Shown: in pieces, positions 34,054-42,647 of the stretch
Numbering within the stretch: position 1 is the first letter of the stretch
Layout of the letters: each line of letters starts with the position of its first letter
Assembly (NCBI GenBank): GCA_028279885.1
Contig: JANQMX010000060.1
Coordinates: 1-64,000, forward strand
DNA: 64,000 bases
DNA from: Rhodovibrionaceae bacterium
GTDB taxonomy: Bacteria; Pseudomonadota; Alphaproteobacteria; Kiloniellales; DSM-21159
Reading direction: 5' to 3'
Position numbers and translations under genes: made by a program
The notes under the pieces: generated by a model
What the model saw: only the letters and a program-made list of their open reading frames with translations
The model's database searches: none
Told to the model about the DNA's origin: nothing

Positions 34054-35322
34054 TCATTCGGCGGCTGCCCGCCGTTCGGTGGCCGTACTCGGGCGCTTGT
34101 GGAAGGCGCCGTCTTTCATGATGGCGAGCAAGCGGTCGGCGTCTTGCAGGATGGTGACGTCCTTGGAGGGGTCGCCGTCGACCAGCAGGAGGTCGGCAAG
34201 GTAGCCTTCCCGCAGCAGGCCGATCGCCTCGCCGAACAGCTCGCCGCTGTACTGCGTCGCCGCCTGAATGGCTTCGAGCGGCGTGTAGTCGAGCAGCTTG
34301 ACGAAGTGCTCCATGTCGCGCGCGTTGGTGCCGATCGGGTTCCAGGCGAAGCCGTAGTCGCCGCCCGGCAGCACGCGCACGCCGCGCTTCTTCAGCTCCT
34401 TCATGTTGCGCGCGCCGGTGTCCAGCTCGGCCGCGAAGAACTTGGCCACCGGGTGGTTCTCGTCGATGCCGTAGTCGCGGCCTTCGCCGGTCGCGGTGAC
34501 ATAGGCCATGCCGGCGGTGGGGGCGACGAAGATCTCGTCCTTCTTGGCCTCCATCATGTCGAGCGCCTCTTCGTCCGACAGGGTGCAGTGGTAGAGCACC
34601 TGGGCGCCGTACTTGAGGCTGAGCTTCACGCTCAAGGCCGAGCGGGCATGGGCGGCGATCTTCTTGTCCCGGGAATGGCCGACCTCGCAGACCGCGGCGA
34701 TCTCGGCCTCGTTCATCACCGTTTGCGCCGCGCGGGCGAAAGGAATGAACTCGTCGCCCGAGGGGTTCATCTTCAAGGTGTCCACGCCCTCGCGCACCAT
34801 TTCTCGGGCGGCACGGCGAAACTCGTCGGCGCCGTCGCAGCAGATGGCGAAGGTCTCGCGATGGATATGGCGGCGACGCACATCGCCAAGGCCGCTGGTC
34901 GGCGTCAGCTCGGGGCTGGCCGCCCGCATGCGCGGGCCGGGAATATCGCCGGCGTCGATGGCGTTACGGATGACCACATCCAAGCGCGGCTTGGCCGCGG
35001 CCGCGCTGAACAGGGCCGTGAAGCCCTGGTCTAGCATCTTGCGGGCGTACTTCATGGCGAGCAGCGTGTGCTCTTCCGGCGGAATGTCGCCCAGGCTCTC
35101 CAGGTCCGGCGTATCGCAAAAGCTGATGTGGGCGTGTGGCTCGATCAGGCCCGGCATCAAGGTGGCGGCGGCGCCGTCGACGACCTCGGCGCCGTCCGCG
35201 GCAAGGTTGCCGTCCTTGGCCACGGTCTTGATGCGGTTGCCTTGGACCAGCAGAGAGCCGGCGAAGGGCTCGCTGCCGCTTCCATCGATGATCCGGACGT
35301 TGGTGAAGAGCGTCGCCGTCAT
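34054..35322 (-). CDS. Metal-dependent amidohydrolase (imidazolonepropionase/prolidase-like subgroup)
   Basis: A 422-residue amidohydrolase-superfamily enzyme without a signal peptide. Metal motif HxH is PGLIEPHAHISF (H63, H65). A probable carboxylated lysine lies in DTLKMNPSG, further histidines in KIAAHARSALS and LYHCTLSDEE, and the catalytic aspartate in LPGGDYGFAWNP. A C-terminal sandwich closes with GYLADLLLVDGDPSKDV. GGAGGATACG precedes the ATG. It is divergent from the glycerol/dihydroxyacetone-type operon across a region rich in GTTTAGT elements, suggesting common control, yet its substrate (a cyclic amide or dipeptide-like compound) need not be related. Confidence 0.88.
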   Translation of the reverse strand: MTATLFTNVRIIDGSGSEPFAGSLLVQGNRIKTVAKDGNLAADGAEVVDGAAATLMPGLIEPHAHISFCDTPDLESLGDIPPEEHTLLAMKYARKMLDQGFTALFSAAAAKPRLDVVIRNAIDAGDIPGPRMRAASPELTPTSGLGDVRRRHIHRETFAICCDGADEFRRAAREMVREGVDTLKMNPSGDEFIPFARAAQTVMNEAEIAAVCEVGHSRDKKIAAHARSALSVKLSLKYGAQVLYHCTLSDEEALDMMEAKKDEIFVAPTAGMAYVTATGEGRDYGIDENHPVAKFFAAELDTGARNMKELKKRGVRVLPGGDYGFAWNPIGTNARDMEHFVKLLDYTPLEAIQAATQYSGELFGEAIGLLREGYLADLLLVDGDPSKDVTILQDADRLLAIMKDGAFHKRPSTATERRAAAE

Positions 35323-35649
35323 CGTATCCTCCAGCGGTCGTTTATTCAGTCCACTAAACTTTTTCTTTTCCGGGGCTTGCCGCACTGCATCACGGAGTTT
35401 TCGCGGTGCAGCAATTATCCACCGGATTGCGCAGTTTATCAGACATAATCTTGTTAGAAAATGCCTTCAAACGGGCCTGCTATTTCATTTTTGGGTCTTC
35501 GCGGGTCTCTTGTCGATTGACAAAAGTTTAGTTCAGAAGTTTAGTATCACTAAACCAGCGGAGTTTTCCGGAGGGCCTCATGCTCCTGCTGGCGGCGCGT
35601 TAGGCACGCGCCGGACAAATCCTCAACGGCCCGCACTAGGGAGGAGTTC
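35323..35649. promoter_or_regulatory. Divergent control region with four GTTTAGT/ACTAAAC elements
   Basis: The region between the amidohydrolase and the sugar-type binding protein contains ACTAAAC at 35353-35359, GTTTAGT at 35525-35531 and the inverted repeat GTTTAGT-ATC-ACTAAAC at 35539-35555. It also has a GGCGCGT-TAGGC-ACGCGCC hairpin at 35594-35612 in the leader of the binding-protein gene, ahead of its GGGAGGAG ribosome-binding site. The heptamer repeats look like operator half-sites serving both directions. Confidence 0.55.
35539..35555. promoter_or_regulatory. Inverted repeat GTTTAGT-N3-ACTAAAC, candidate operator
   Basis: Perfect 7+3+7 inverted repeat upstream of the importer operon. 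A lone half-site lies 14 bases upstream in the same phase (35525-35531), and another near the amidohydrolase start. The cognate regulator is not identified; the HTH gene at 44284 in the same operon is one candidate. Confidence 0.55.
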
Positions 35650-36966
35650 ATGCGAAAAATTGGGACCTTTGTGGCGACGGCGTTGCTGGCCGCAGGCGCC
35701 GGCGCAGCGAACGCTCAGGACAAGGAGCTGACGCTCTGTTGGGCAGCGTGGGATCCGGCCAATGCGCTGGTCGAGCTGTCCAAGGACTTCACGGCGCAGA
35801 CCGGTATCAAGATGAACTTCGAGTTCGTGCCTTGGACCAATTTCGCCGACCGGATGCTGAACGAGCTCAACTCGGGCGGAAAGCTCTGCGATCTCATGAT
35901 CGGGGACAGCCAGTGGATCGGCGGCGGTGCCACCTACGGCCACTACGTCAAGCTCAACGACTTCTTCGATGCGGAAGGCATCTCGATGGACGACTTCCTG
36001 CCGGCCACGGTCTACGCCTATTCGACCTGGCCGAAGGGGACCCCGAACTACTACGCCTTGCCGGCGATGGGCGATGCCTTGGGCTGGGTCTATCGCAAGG
36101 ACTGGTTCGAGCGTCCGGAGATCCGCGAGGCCTTCAAGGCGGAGTACGGGCGCGATCTCGAGGTGCCGACGACCTGGGTAGAGCTAAAGGAGATCGCCGA
36201 GTTCTTCCAGGGTCGCGAGATCGACGGCGAGACCCGCTACGGCGCTGCGATCTACACCGAGCGTGGCTCCGAGGGCATCACCATGGGCGTCACGGCAGCG
36301 CTCTATCCCTGGGGCTTCAAGTACGTGAACACGCCGGGTGAGTACGACATGGAGGGCGCGGTCAATTCGCCGGAAGCGGTCGAGGCGCTGGAGTTCTACA
36401 AGTCACTCTATGACTGCTGCACCCCGCCGGGGCATTCCGACGCCTACATGGTGGCCAACCTCGACGCCTATAAATCCGGCCAGGTCGCAATGCAGATGAA
36501 CTGGTTCGCCTTCTTCCCCGGCATTGCCAAGGACGAAGTGGTGGGCGGCGACGTCTCCGGCTTCTTCGTCAATCCGGGCCAGAACATCGAGGCCTCGACC
36601 CTTGGTGGGCAGGGCATCTCGGTGGTCGCCTATTCAGACAAGCAGGACGAGGCGCTGCAGTACATCAAGTGGTTCGCCCAACCTGACGTCCAGGCCAAGT
36701 GGTGGGAGCTCGGTGGCTATGCCGTCCATGTGGACGTGGCCGGTGCGCCCGACTTCCCGGACTCGACGCCCTTTGCCGGCGAGTTCCTCAAGGCCATGGA
36801 TGGCGTGCAGGACTTCTGGCAGGAGCCGATCTATGCCGAGCTGATGCTCGCCATGCAGAAGCGCATCCATGACTACGTGGTGGCCGGCGACGGCACCGCG
36901 AAGGAGGCCCTCGACAAGCTGATCGAGGACTGGACCATCTCCTTCGAAGACGACGGTAAGCTGTAA
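35650..36966 (+). CDS. Family-1 solute-binding protein of a glycerol/dihydroxyacetone-type importer
   Basis: Periplasmic protein, 438 residues, with a Sec signal (MRKIGTFVATALLAAGAGAA, cleavage after ANA). The mature part has the family-1 sugar-binding pattern (FTAQTGIKMNFEFVPWTNFA, DLMIGDSQWIGGGATYGHYV, GKLCD). The ABC system it begins has the composition of the Rhizobium GlpSTPQUV glycerol importer: binding protein, two permeases, a small membrane protein and two different ATPases. Here the downstream DhaKLM enzymes point to dihydroxyacetone as ligand, with glycerol or another small polyol possible. No glycerol kinase or GlpD is present in the window. Confidence 0.88.
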   Translation: MRKIGTFVATALLAAGAGAANAQDKELTLCWAAWDPANALVELSKDFTAQTGIKMNFEFVPWTNFADRMLNELNSGGKLCDLMIGDSQWIGGGATYGHYVKLNDFFDAEGISMDDFLPATVYAYSTWPKGTPNYYALPAMGDALGWVYRKDWFERPEIREAFKAEYGRDLEVPTTWVELKEIAEFFQGREIDGETRYGAAIYTERGSEGITMGVTAALYPWGFKYVNTPGEYDMEGAVNSPEAVEALEFYKSLYDCCTPPGHSDAYMVANLDAYKSGQVAMQMNWFAFFPGIAKDEVVGGDVSGFFVNPGQNIEASTLGGQGISVVAYSDKQDEALQYIKWFAQPDVQAKWWELGGYAVHVDVAGAPDFPDSTPFAGEFLKAMDGVQDFWQEPIYAELMLAMQKRIHDYVVAGDGTAKEALDKLIEDWTISFEDDGKL

Positions 36967-36979
36967 GAACCGTCTTGCG

Positions 36980-37019
36980 GCGGCCGGTGCCAACGTGCCT
37001 TGTCCTAGGCGCCGGCCGC
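36980..37019 (+). terminator. GC-rich hairpin between binding-protein and permease genes
   Basis: GCGGCCGGTGCC (36980-36991) pairs with GGCGCCGGCCGC (37008-37019), 12 bases with one G-T pair, around a 16-base loop. CTCTTCTATC follows, a weak pyrimidine tract. It probably causes partial termination or protects the upstream mRNA so that more binding protein than permease is made. Confidence 0.65.
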
Positions 37020-37092
37020 TCTCTTCTATCGACACCACGCGATCCGCTCACGCGCGGGCGTGGTAGGCTGAGCGATCGCTAGGGACCACGCG

Positions 37093-38043
37093 ATGTCGGG
37101 CGGAGCTATGGAATCGGTGGCGGATGCGGCGGCACGGGCCACGCCCAAACGGGTCGCCGGCCGGCTGCGCGGCCTCTCCGACCGCGCCATCGCCTGGCTG
37201 TTCATCTCTCCGACCATCGTCTTGCTGCTGGCGATCAACATCTTCCCGCTGCTCTGGACCGTCTATCTCTCCTTCACCAACTACCGCGCCAATCAGCCGG
37301 GCCGCGAGGTCAAATGGATCGGCACGCGCAACTACGAGCGCTTGCTGGGCAGCGAGGATGTCTGGGGCTACATGCAGGCGACGGCCCACTTCCTTGTCTG
37401 GACCATGGTGCTGCAGGTGATCATCGGGCTCGGGCTCGCGCTGCTGATCAACCGCGGCTTCCGCACCTCCGGCTTCTGGACCACCGTCATCCTCATTCCC
37501 ATGATGCTGTCACCGGCGGTGGTGGGTACCTTCTGGACCTACCTCTACCAGCCGCAGACCGGCATTTTCAGCTACATCATCAACACCTTCGTCGAGGTCG
37601 GTGCGCTCAACATGATCGGCTCGGTGTCGCTGGCGCCCTGGGCCATCGTGATCGTCGACACCTGGATGTGGACCCCTTACATCATGCTGCTCTGCCTGGC
37701 CGGGCTGCGCTCCATCCCGCCCTATCTCTACGAGGCGGCGGAGATCGACCGGGCCAACGCGCTGCAGAAGTTCTGGTACATCACGCTCCCGCGCATCCTG
37801 CCCTTCCTGATGCTCGCGGTGCTGTTCCGCGGCATCGAGAACTTCAAGATGTTCGACATGGTGGTGGAGCTGACCTCGGGCGGGCCGGGCTCGACCACCG
37901 AGCTCGCCTCCATCAACCTGAAGCGCGAAGCTTTCGAGAAGTGGCGAACGGGCTACGCCTCCGCCTTTGCCGTGATCCTCTTCGTCACCGTGTTCGGCCT
38001 CGCCAGTATCTACGTCAAAGCGCTCAACAGGGTGCGGTCATGA
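37093..38043 (+). CDS. Sugar-type ABC permease (MalF-like; GlpP-type)
   Basis: First inner-membrane permease of the importer, 316 residues. After a basic N-terminal tail comes AIAWLFISPTIVLLLAINIFP and then five further segments. The coupling loop reads YEAAEIDRANALQKFWYITLP. FRGIENFKMFDMVVELTSGGP is typical of the sugar/polyol permease group. AGGG lies upstream of the ATG. Its stop overlaps the next permease start by 4 bases. Confidence 0.92.
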   Translation: MSGGAMESVADAAARATPKRVAGRLRGLSDRAIAWLFISPTIVLLLAINIFPLLWTVYLSFTNYRANQPGREVKWIGTRNYERLLGSEDVWGYMQATAHFLVWTMVLQVIIGLGLALLINRGFRTSGFWTTVILIPMMLSPAVVGTFWTYLYQPQTGIFSYIINTFVEVGALNMIGSVSLAPWAIVIVDTWMWTPYIMLLCLAGLRSIPPYLYEAAEIDRANALQKFWYITLPRILPFLMLAVLFRGIENFKMFDMVVELTSGGPGSTTELASINLKREAFEKWRTGYASAFAVILFVTVFGLASIYVKALNRVRS

Positions 38044-38993
38044 GCGCGCGCAGCACGGCCTATTCCGTCGGCGAAAGCAGCACGTGGACCAAGTGGATCG
38101 CCGCCGTGCTGGTCATCGGCTATGCCCTGGTCGCCATGATTCCGCTGGTCTGGATCGGCATGACGGGCTTCAAGTCGCCGCCGGACTCCATCGCCTATCC
38201 GCCGAAGGTCTTCTTCGAGCCGACCCTGGAAGGCTACGTCAATCTCTTCACCACCCGCTCGCGCCAGACCGACGAGTACATCGAGAGCCTTGGGCCGCCC
38301 GAGACCTGGTACGACGAGTTGGTGCGCGAGCGTAACATGGTCATCACCGGCCCTTCGCGCTTCGCCGACCGCTACAAGAACTCCATCGTCATCGGCTTCG
38401 GCTCGACCTTCCTCGCGGTTTTCCTCGGGACTTTGGCGGCTTACGGCTTTTCCCGCTTCAAGGTGCCGCTCAAGGACGACCTGCTGTTCTTCATTCTCTC
38501 GACGCGGATGATGCCGCCGATCGCCGTCGCCATTCCGATCTTCCTGATGTACCGGGAGCTGGGGCTGTCGGATACCGCGCTCGGCATGATCCTGCTCTAT
38601 ACGGCGGTCAACCTTTCGCTCGCGGTTTGGCTGCTCAAAGGCTTCGTCGACGAGATCCCGCGCGAGTACGAGGAGGCCGCGGTGGTCGACGGCTACACGC
38701 GCTTCCAGGCCTTCTACAAGGTGGTGCTGCCGCAGATGCGTTCCGGCATTGCCGCGACCGCCATCTTCTGCCTGATCTTCGCCTGGAACGAGTATGCCTT
38801 CGCCCTGCTGCTGACCAGCGGCGAAGCGCAGACGGCACCGCCCTTCATCCCAATCATCATCGGCGAAGGCGGGCTCGACTGGCCGGCCGTTGCGGCAGGC
38901 ACCACGGTGTTCCTGCTGCCGGTCGTGATCTTCACCGTGCTGCTGCGCAATCAGCTCCTGCGCGGCATCACCTTCGGAGCCATCCGCAAATGA
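38040..38993 (+). CDS. Sugar-type ABC permease (MalG-like; GlpQ-type)
   Basis: Second permease, 317 residues, starting MSARSTAYSVGESSTW. After the first membrane segment (WIAAVLVIGYALVAMIPLVW) there is a longer periplasmic loop than in MalG (about 70 residues, including ESLGPPETWYDELVRERNMV). The coupling loop is YEEAAVVDGYTRFQAFYKVVLP. An upstream extension of the same frame is a shadow of the preceding gene. The stop overlaps the start of the 72-residue protein (ATGA). All segments are intact. Confidence 0.9.
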   Translation: MSARSTAYSVGESSTWTKWIAAVLVIGYALVAMIPLVWIGMTGFKSPPDSIAYPPKVFFEPTLEGYVNLFTTRSRQTDEYIESLGPPETWYDELVRERNMVITGPSRFADRYKNSIVIGFGSTFLAVFLGTLAAYGFSRFKVPLKDDLLFFILSTRMMPPIAVAIPIFLMYRELGLSDTALGMILLYTAVNLSLAVWLLKGFVDEIPREYEEAAVVDGYTRFQAFYKVVLPQMRSGIAATAIFCLIFAWNEYAFALLLTSGEAQTAPPFIPIIIGEGGLDWPAVAAGTTVFLLPVVIFTVLLRNQLLRGITFGAIRK

Positions 38994-39208
38994 GCGCCCC
39001 GGGAACAGGTACACTACAGAAAACCAAGGGCAGGGGGCTCGCCCGCTGGTTCCGGCGCGGCCCGTGGGAGAATGTGGCCAGCGTCCTCATCGCGCTCGGC
39101 ATCTTTATGCTGATGCAGCCCTTTTCCGAGTGGCTCTACGGCTGGTCTTTTTCCGTCATCCTGACCGGCACCCTCGGTTTCGTCATCGTCAGCCATTTTC
39201 CGGAGTAG
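38990..39208 (+). CDS. 72-residue two-helix membrane protein of the importer (GlpU-like)
   Basis: A small gene, start overlapping the permease stop by 4 bases. The product has a basic N-terminus (RGLARWFRRGPWE), then two hydrophobic stretches: NVASVLIALGIFMLMQPF and YGWSFSVILTGTLGFVIV. The conserved place between permease and ATPase genes, and its size, match the small membrane protein (GlpU) described in the Rhizobium glycerol importer operon. It is probably an accessory or stabilising subunit. I infer the analogy from gene order and topology, not from a sequence search. Confidence 0.75.
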   Translation: MSAPGTGTLQKTKGRGLARWFRRGPWENVASVLIALGIFMLMQPFSEWLYGWSFSVILTGTLGFVIVSHFPE

Positions 39209-39214
39209 CGCGCG

Positions 39215-40312
39215 ATGGCTGAGATCAGGGTCGAGAACCTCAAAAAGAATTTCGACGATTTCGTCGCGGTCCACGATTCGAGCTTCACCGTCGAGGACGG
39301 CGAGTTCTTCGTCATGCTTGGCCCCTCCGGCTGCGGCAAGACGACGACCCTGCGCATGATCGCCGGCCTCGAAATGCCGACCGAGGGGAAGATCCTGCTG
39401 GACGGCGAGGACGTGACCTTCAACCGCGGCTCCGAGCGCGACATCGCCTTCGTCTTCCAGCTCTTCGCGCTCTATCCGCACATGAGCGTGCGGCGGAACA
39501 TCTCCTTCCCATTGCGCATCGGCGGGATGCCGCGCCGCGAGGTGCGCGAGCGCACGGAAGAGGTCGCGCGCCTGCTGCAGATCGAGCATCTGCTCGACCG
39601 CGGTGTCGGTGGGCTGGCCGCAGGCGACCGTCAGCGGGTTGCGCTTGGCCGCGCCATCGTGCGCCGCGCCAAGGCCTTCCTGATGGACGAGCCGCTTGGC
39701 GCCCTCGATGCCGAGTTCCGCGACCGCATGTGCGAGGAGCTGCGCCTGCTGCACAACCGCATCGGCGCCACCACGGTCTATGTCACCCACGACCAGATCG
39801 AGGCCATGTCCATGGCCGACCGCATCTGCATCATGAACCAGGGTGAAGTGCTGCAAATCGGCCCGCCGCTCGAGGTCTACGAGCGTCCGGCGACAAAGTT
39901 CGTGGCCGGCTTCATCGGCAGCCCGGCGATGAACTTCCTAAGGGCCATGGGCAAGCTGCCCGCCGGTGCCACGGAAGTCGGTATCAACGGTGCCACCATT
40001 GCGATGCCGGAAACGCGCGAGCCGCTGACGGCCGATGAAGCCGTGCTCGGCGCGCGGCCTGAGCACATCCGGATCTCCGATGACGGGCCGTTGCGTGGCC
40101 GGGTCTTCGGCGTCGAATACATGGGCGCGCGACAGCTGATCACCGTCGACACCGAGGCCGGGCGTCTCAGGGTGCGGGCACCCAACACCGTCAAGGTCGC
40201 CTACGGCGAGACCGTCGGCCTGACCTTCGACGCCGAACGGGTCGTGCTCTTCGATCCTGAAAGCGACCGGGCCGTCGCCAGCACCTTGTTCGAGGAGGCC
40301 GGCCATGGCTGA
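39215..40312 (+). CDS. Importer ATPase with degenerate signature motif (GlpS-like)
   Basis: ATPase of 365 residues. Walker A GPSGCGKTTTL (36-43 core), Q-loop FQLFALYPHM, Walker B AFLMDEPLGALD and switch histidine YVTHDQIEAM are standard. The signature region, however, reads GGLAAGDRQRVALGRAI (LAAGDRQ at about 134-140), so the ABC signature LSGGQ is lost. In a dimer this subunit cannot complete the partner's nucleotide site in the normal way. The next gene is a second ATPase with a normal signature, so a heterodimer with one working site is likely. A TOBE-like domain lies at the C-terminus. Confidence 0.9.
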   Translation: MAEIRVENLKKNFDDFVAVHDSSFTVEDGEFFVMLGPSGCGKTTTLRMIAGLEMPTEGKILLDGEDVTFNRGSERDIAFVFQLFALYPHMSVRRNISFPLRIGGMPRREVRERTEEVARLLQIEHLLDRGVGGLAAGDRQRVALGRAIVRRAKAFLMDEPLGALDAEFRDRMCEELRLLHNRIGATTVYVTHDQIEAMSMADRICIMNQGEVLQIGPPLEVYERPATKFVAGFIGSPAMNFLRAMGKLPAGATEVGINGATIAMPETREPLTADEAVLGARPEHIRISDDGPLRGRVFGVEYMGARQLITVDTEAGRLRVRAPNTVKVAYGETVGLTFDAERVVLFDPESDRAVASTLFEEAGHG

Positions 40313-41351
40313 GGCGGCTCTGAGAAAAGTGACCAAGCGCTTCGGTGAGACCGTTGCGGTCTCTGACGTTTCGCTTGAGGTGAGCGACGGTGAGTTCGTC
40401 GTACTGCTGGGGCCGACCGGGGCCGGCAAGACGACGACCCTCAGGTTGTTTGCCGGACTCGAGCATCCGGAAGAGGGCCAGGTGGAGATTGCCGGGCACG
40501 ACGTCACGCAGCTGGCGCCGGCGCAGCGCGACATCGCCTTCGTCTTTCAGCAGTACTCGCTCTATCCGCACTACACCGTCTTCGAGAACCTGGCCTTTCC
40601 GCTGAAGGCGCCGGGTCGGCGGCTTTCTTCGGCGGCGATCAAGAAGCGGGTGACCGAGATCGCCGAGATGCTGCGCATCGAGAGTAAGCTCAAGAACCGG
40701 GCGACCGAGCTTTCCGGCGGCGAGATGCAGAGGGTTTCCATCGGCCGTGCGCTGGTGCGTGAGCCGAGCCTCTTTCTGATGGACGAGCCGCTGTCCTCGC
40801 TCGATGCCAAGCTGCGCGAAGACCTGCGCGTCGAATTGAAACGCATCCAGCGGGAGCTCGGGGCCACCATTGTCTACGTCACCCATGACCAGCTCGAAGC
40901 CATGACCCTGGCCGATCGCATCGGCGTGCTCGCCGAAGGTGAGCTGGTGCAGGTCGATGCCCCGCGGGAAATCTACGAACGGCCGGCCAACATCTATGCC
41001 GCCCAACGGCTCGGCAGCCCGCAGATCAACTTGCTGGAACTCGGCGCCCTGGCTATCCAAGACGCGCCGGACGGCGCCAAGACCATCGGCGTGCGACCCG
41101 AGGACGTGGTGATCAACGGCGGTGGTGTGGGCGCCAAGGTCTTGACGATCGAGCATCTCGGCGTCGAGTCCATCGCCTTGCTGGACGTCGCCGGCAGCCA
41201 GGTTCATGCCCTCTTGGGCGCGCGCACCCGCCTACGCGAAGGCGAGGAGGTGATGGCCTCGGTGCGGCCCGGGGCGGAACTCTTCTTCGATCGGTCGGAG
41301 AGGCGTTTGGACGGTGCGGCGAGGAGGGGGGACGCAGCTCATGAAGACTGA
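40305..41351 (+). CDS. Importer ATPase with intact motifs (GlpT-like)
   Basis: Second ATPase, 348 residues, start overlapping the preceding stop by 8 bases. Walker A GPTGAGKTTTL, Q-loop FQQYSLYPH, signature LSGGEMQRVSIGRAL, Walker B LFLMDEPLSSLD, H-loop YVTHDQLEAM. The C-terminal domain ends in a basic tail that overlaps the start of dhaL by 11 bases. Overlap with the kinase gene ties uptake to phosphorylation. Confidence 0.92.
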   Translation: MAEAALRKVTKRFGETVAVSDVSLEVSDGEFVVLLGPTGAGKTTTLRLFAGLEHPEEGQVEIAGHDVTQLAPAQRDIAFVFQQYSLYPHYTVFENLAFPLKAPGRRLSSAAIKKRVTEIAEMLRIESKLKNRATELSGGEMQRVSIGRALVREPSLFLMDEPLSSLDAKLREDLRVELKRIQRELGATIVYVTHDQLEAMTLADRIGVLAEGELVQVDAPREIYERPANIYAAQRLGSPQINLLELGALAIQDAPDGAKTIGVRPEDVVINGGGVGAKVLTIEHLGVESIALLDVAGSQVHALLGARTRLREGEEVMASVRPGAELFFDRSERRLDGAARRGDAAHED

Positions 41352-41952
41352 ATTCTTGCGGGCGGCCATTGCCCGCGCGACCGAGACCATGCGGGCGCAC
41401 AATCAGGAGCTGACCGAGCTGGATCAGGCCATCGGCGACGGTGATCACGGCACCAACATGCAGCGGGGCTTCGATGCTATCGAGGCGTCGGCGGATGAGA
41501 TTTCGCCCCTCGACCTCGGCGCCGCCCTGCAGAAGGCCGGCATGACTCTGGTCACCACGGTCGGCGGCGCCTCCGGGCCACTCTATGGCTCGCTCCTAAT
41601 GTCGATGGGCAAAGCGGCTTCGAGCGAACCGACCGACCGAGCAAGCTTTGCGGCCGTCTTCTCTGAAGGTGTCGACGCCGTGAAGCGTCGCGGAAAGTCG
41701 GATGTCGGCGCCAAGACCATGCTGGACGTTCTCGTGCCGGTCCTTCAAGCGCTCCAGGATGATGGCGGAGATGCCGTTGCGGTGGCGCGGCAGGCCGCCG
41801 ACGAAGGGCTGGAGTCGACTCGCAACATGCTGGCCACCAAGGGTCGTGCATCTTTTCTGGGCGAGCGCTCGGTCGGCCATCTCGACCCGGGGGCTCGGTC
41901 CTCGGCGCTTCTGGTCCACGTCGTCTGCGATCTTATCGAGGAGAGCCAATGA
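41341..41952 (+). CDS. dhaL: DhaL, ADP-binding subunit of PTS-type dihydroxyacetone kinase
   Basis: In the PTS-type kinase DhaL keeps a tightly bound ADP that receives phosphate from DhaM and passes it to dihydroxyacetone on DhaK. The 203-residue product shows the Mg/ADP signature AIGDGDHGTNMQRGF (D33, D35, H36), TTVGGASGPLYGSLLMSMG and GRASFLGERSVGHLDPGARS. The ATG at 41341 is taken, inside the end of the ATPase gene and behind GAGGAGGGGGG. Gene order dhaL-dhaM-HPr-EI-HTH-dhaK differs from the compact dhaKLM of enterobacteria. Confidence 0.93.
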   Translation: MKTEFLRAAIARATETMRAHNQELTELDQAIGDGDHGTNMQRGFDAIEASADEISPLDLGAALQKAGMTLVTTVGGASGPLYGSLLMSMGKAASSEPTDRASFAAVFSEGVDAVKRRGKSDVGAKTMLDVLVPVLQALQDDGGDAVAVARQAADEGLESTRNMLATKGRASFLGERSVGHLDPGARSSALLVHVVCDLIEESQ

Positions 41953-42338
41953 GCGAGTCCGTCTCCATAGTGATTGTCTCTCACTCGCCCCAGGTCGCAC
42001 GCGGGGCCGCCGACATGGTGCGCGAAATGGTCGGCGAGGAGGTTCAAGTCGCCCACTGCGGCGGTAATCCCGCCGGTGGCCTGGGCACCGACGTCATGGC
42101 GATCAAGAGTGCGATCGAGTCCGTCTATAATCAGAAGGGCGTTGCCATCCTGGTCGACCTTGGCGGCGCGGAAACCAACAGTGAAATGGCCGTCGAGATG
42201 CTGCCCGCCGAGATGGGCGAGCGGGTGGTGATCTGCAACGCACCCATCGTCGAGGGTGCTGTTATGGCCGCCACGGAAGCCGCCGGAGGTGCGCCGTTGG
42301 AGGCGGTGAAGGCGACCGCGGAGGAGTTCCTGTCATGA
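41949..42338 (+). CDS. dhaM: DhaM, EIIA-Man-type phosphocarrier for DhaL
   Basis: A 129-residue single-domain phosphocarrier. IVIVSHSPQ carries the phosphorylatable His12; GVAILVDLGGAETNSEMAVEML and CNAPIVEGAVMAA are characteristic DhaM blocks. In E. coli this domain is fused to HPr and enzyme I; here it stands alone and the next two genes supply the other domains. Start overlaps the dhaL stop, and its own stop overlaps the HPr start (ATGA). Confidence 0.92.
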   Translation: MSESVSIVIVSHSPQVARGAADMVREMVGEEVQVAHCGGNPAGGLGTDVMAIKSAIESVYNQKGVAILVDLGGAETNSEMAVEMLPAEMGERVVICNAPIVEGAVMAATEAAGGAPLEAVKATAEEFLS

Positions 42339-42631
42339 GTGGTCTAGTGAAAGAGGCCGGCTACGTGCACGGCGCGGCGGTGATCCAGGACCCGACCGGC
42401 CTGCATGCGCGTCCGGCGGTCAAGCTGACCAAAAGCGCTAAGCGCCACGGGGCGGAGGTGGAGGTGCGCGCTGGCGAGGCCGGGAACTGGGTCAACGCCA
42501 AGTCGCCCAACGCCGTCATGAAGCTGAAAGCCGGGCACGGTGAAGAGCTGCAGTTCCGCGCCCGCGGCGAGGACGCCGAAGCCGCCGTCGCCCAGATGGT
42601 CGCGCTGGTGGAACGAGACTTTCAGGAGTGA
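42335..42631 (+). CDS. HPr-like phosphocarrier of the Dha system
   Basis: HPr, 98 residues, with the phosphorylation site DPTGLHARPAVKL (H24) and a C-terminal part VNAKSPNAVMKLKAGHGEEL. The segment around the usual regulatory serine reads KSPNAVMKL (Ser57), not the KSIMGVM-type site recognised by HPr kinase, so regulatory phosphorylation is doubtful. An N-terminal extension of about ten residues precedes the fold. It should transfer phosphate from the enzyme I in the next gene to DhaM. Confidence 0.9.
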   Translation: MSGLVKEAGYVHGAAVIQDPTGLHARPAVKLTKSAKRHGAEVEVRAGEAGNWVNAKSPNAVMKLKAGHGEELQFRARGEDAEAAVAQMVALVERDFQE

Positions 42632-42647
42632 TTGGACGAGCCCGACC

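Noticed and set aside
37314..38039. Long upstream extension of the second sugar-type permease
   Set aside because: It is the shadow frame of the first permease; family alignment begins at the ATG at 38040, which overlaps the first permease stop.
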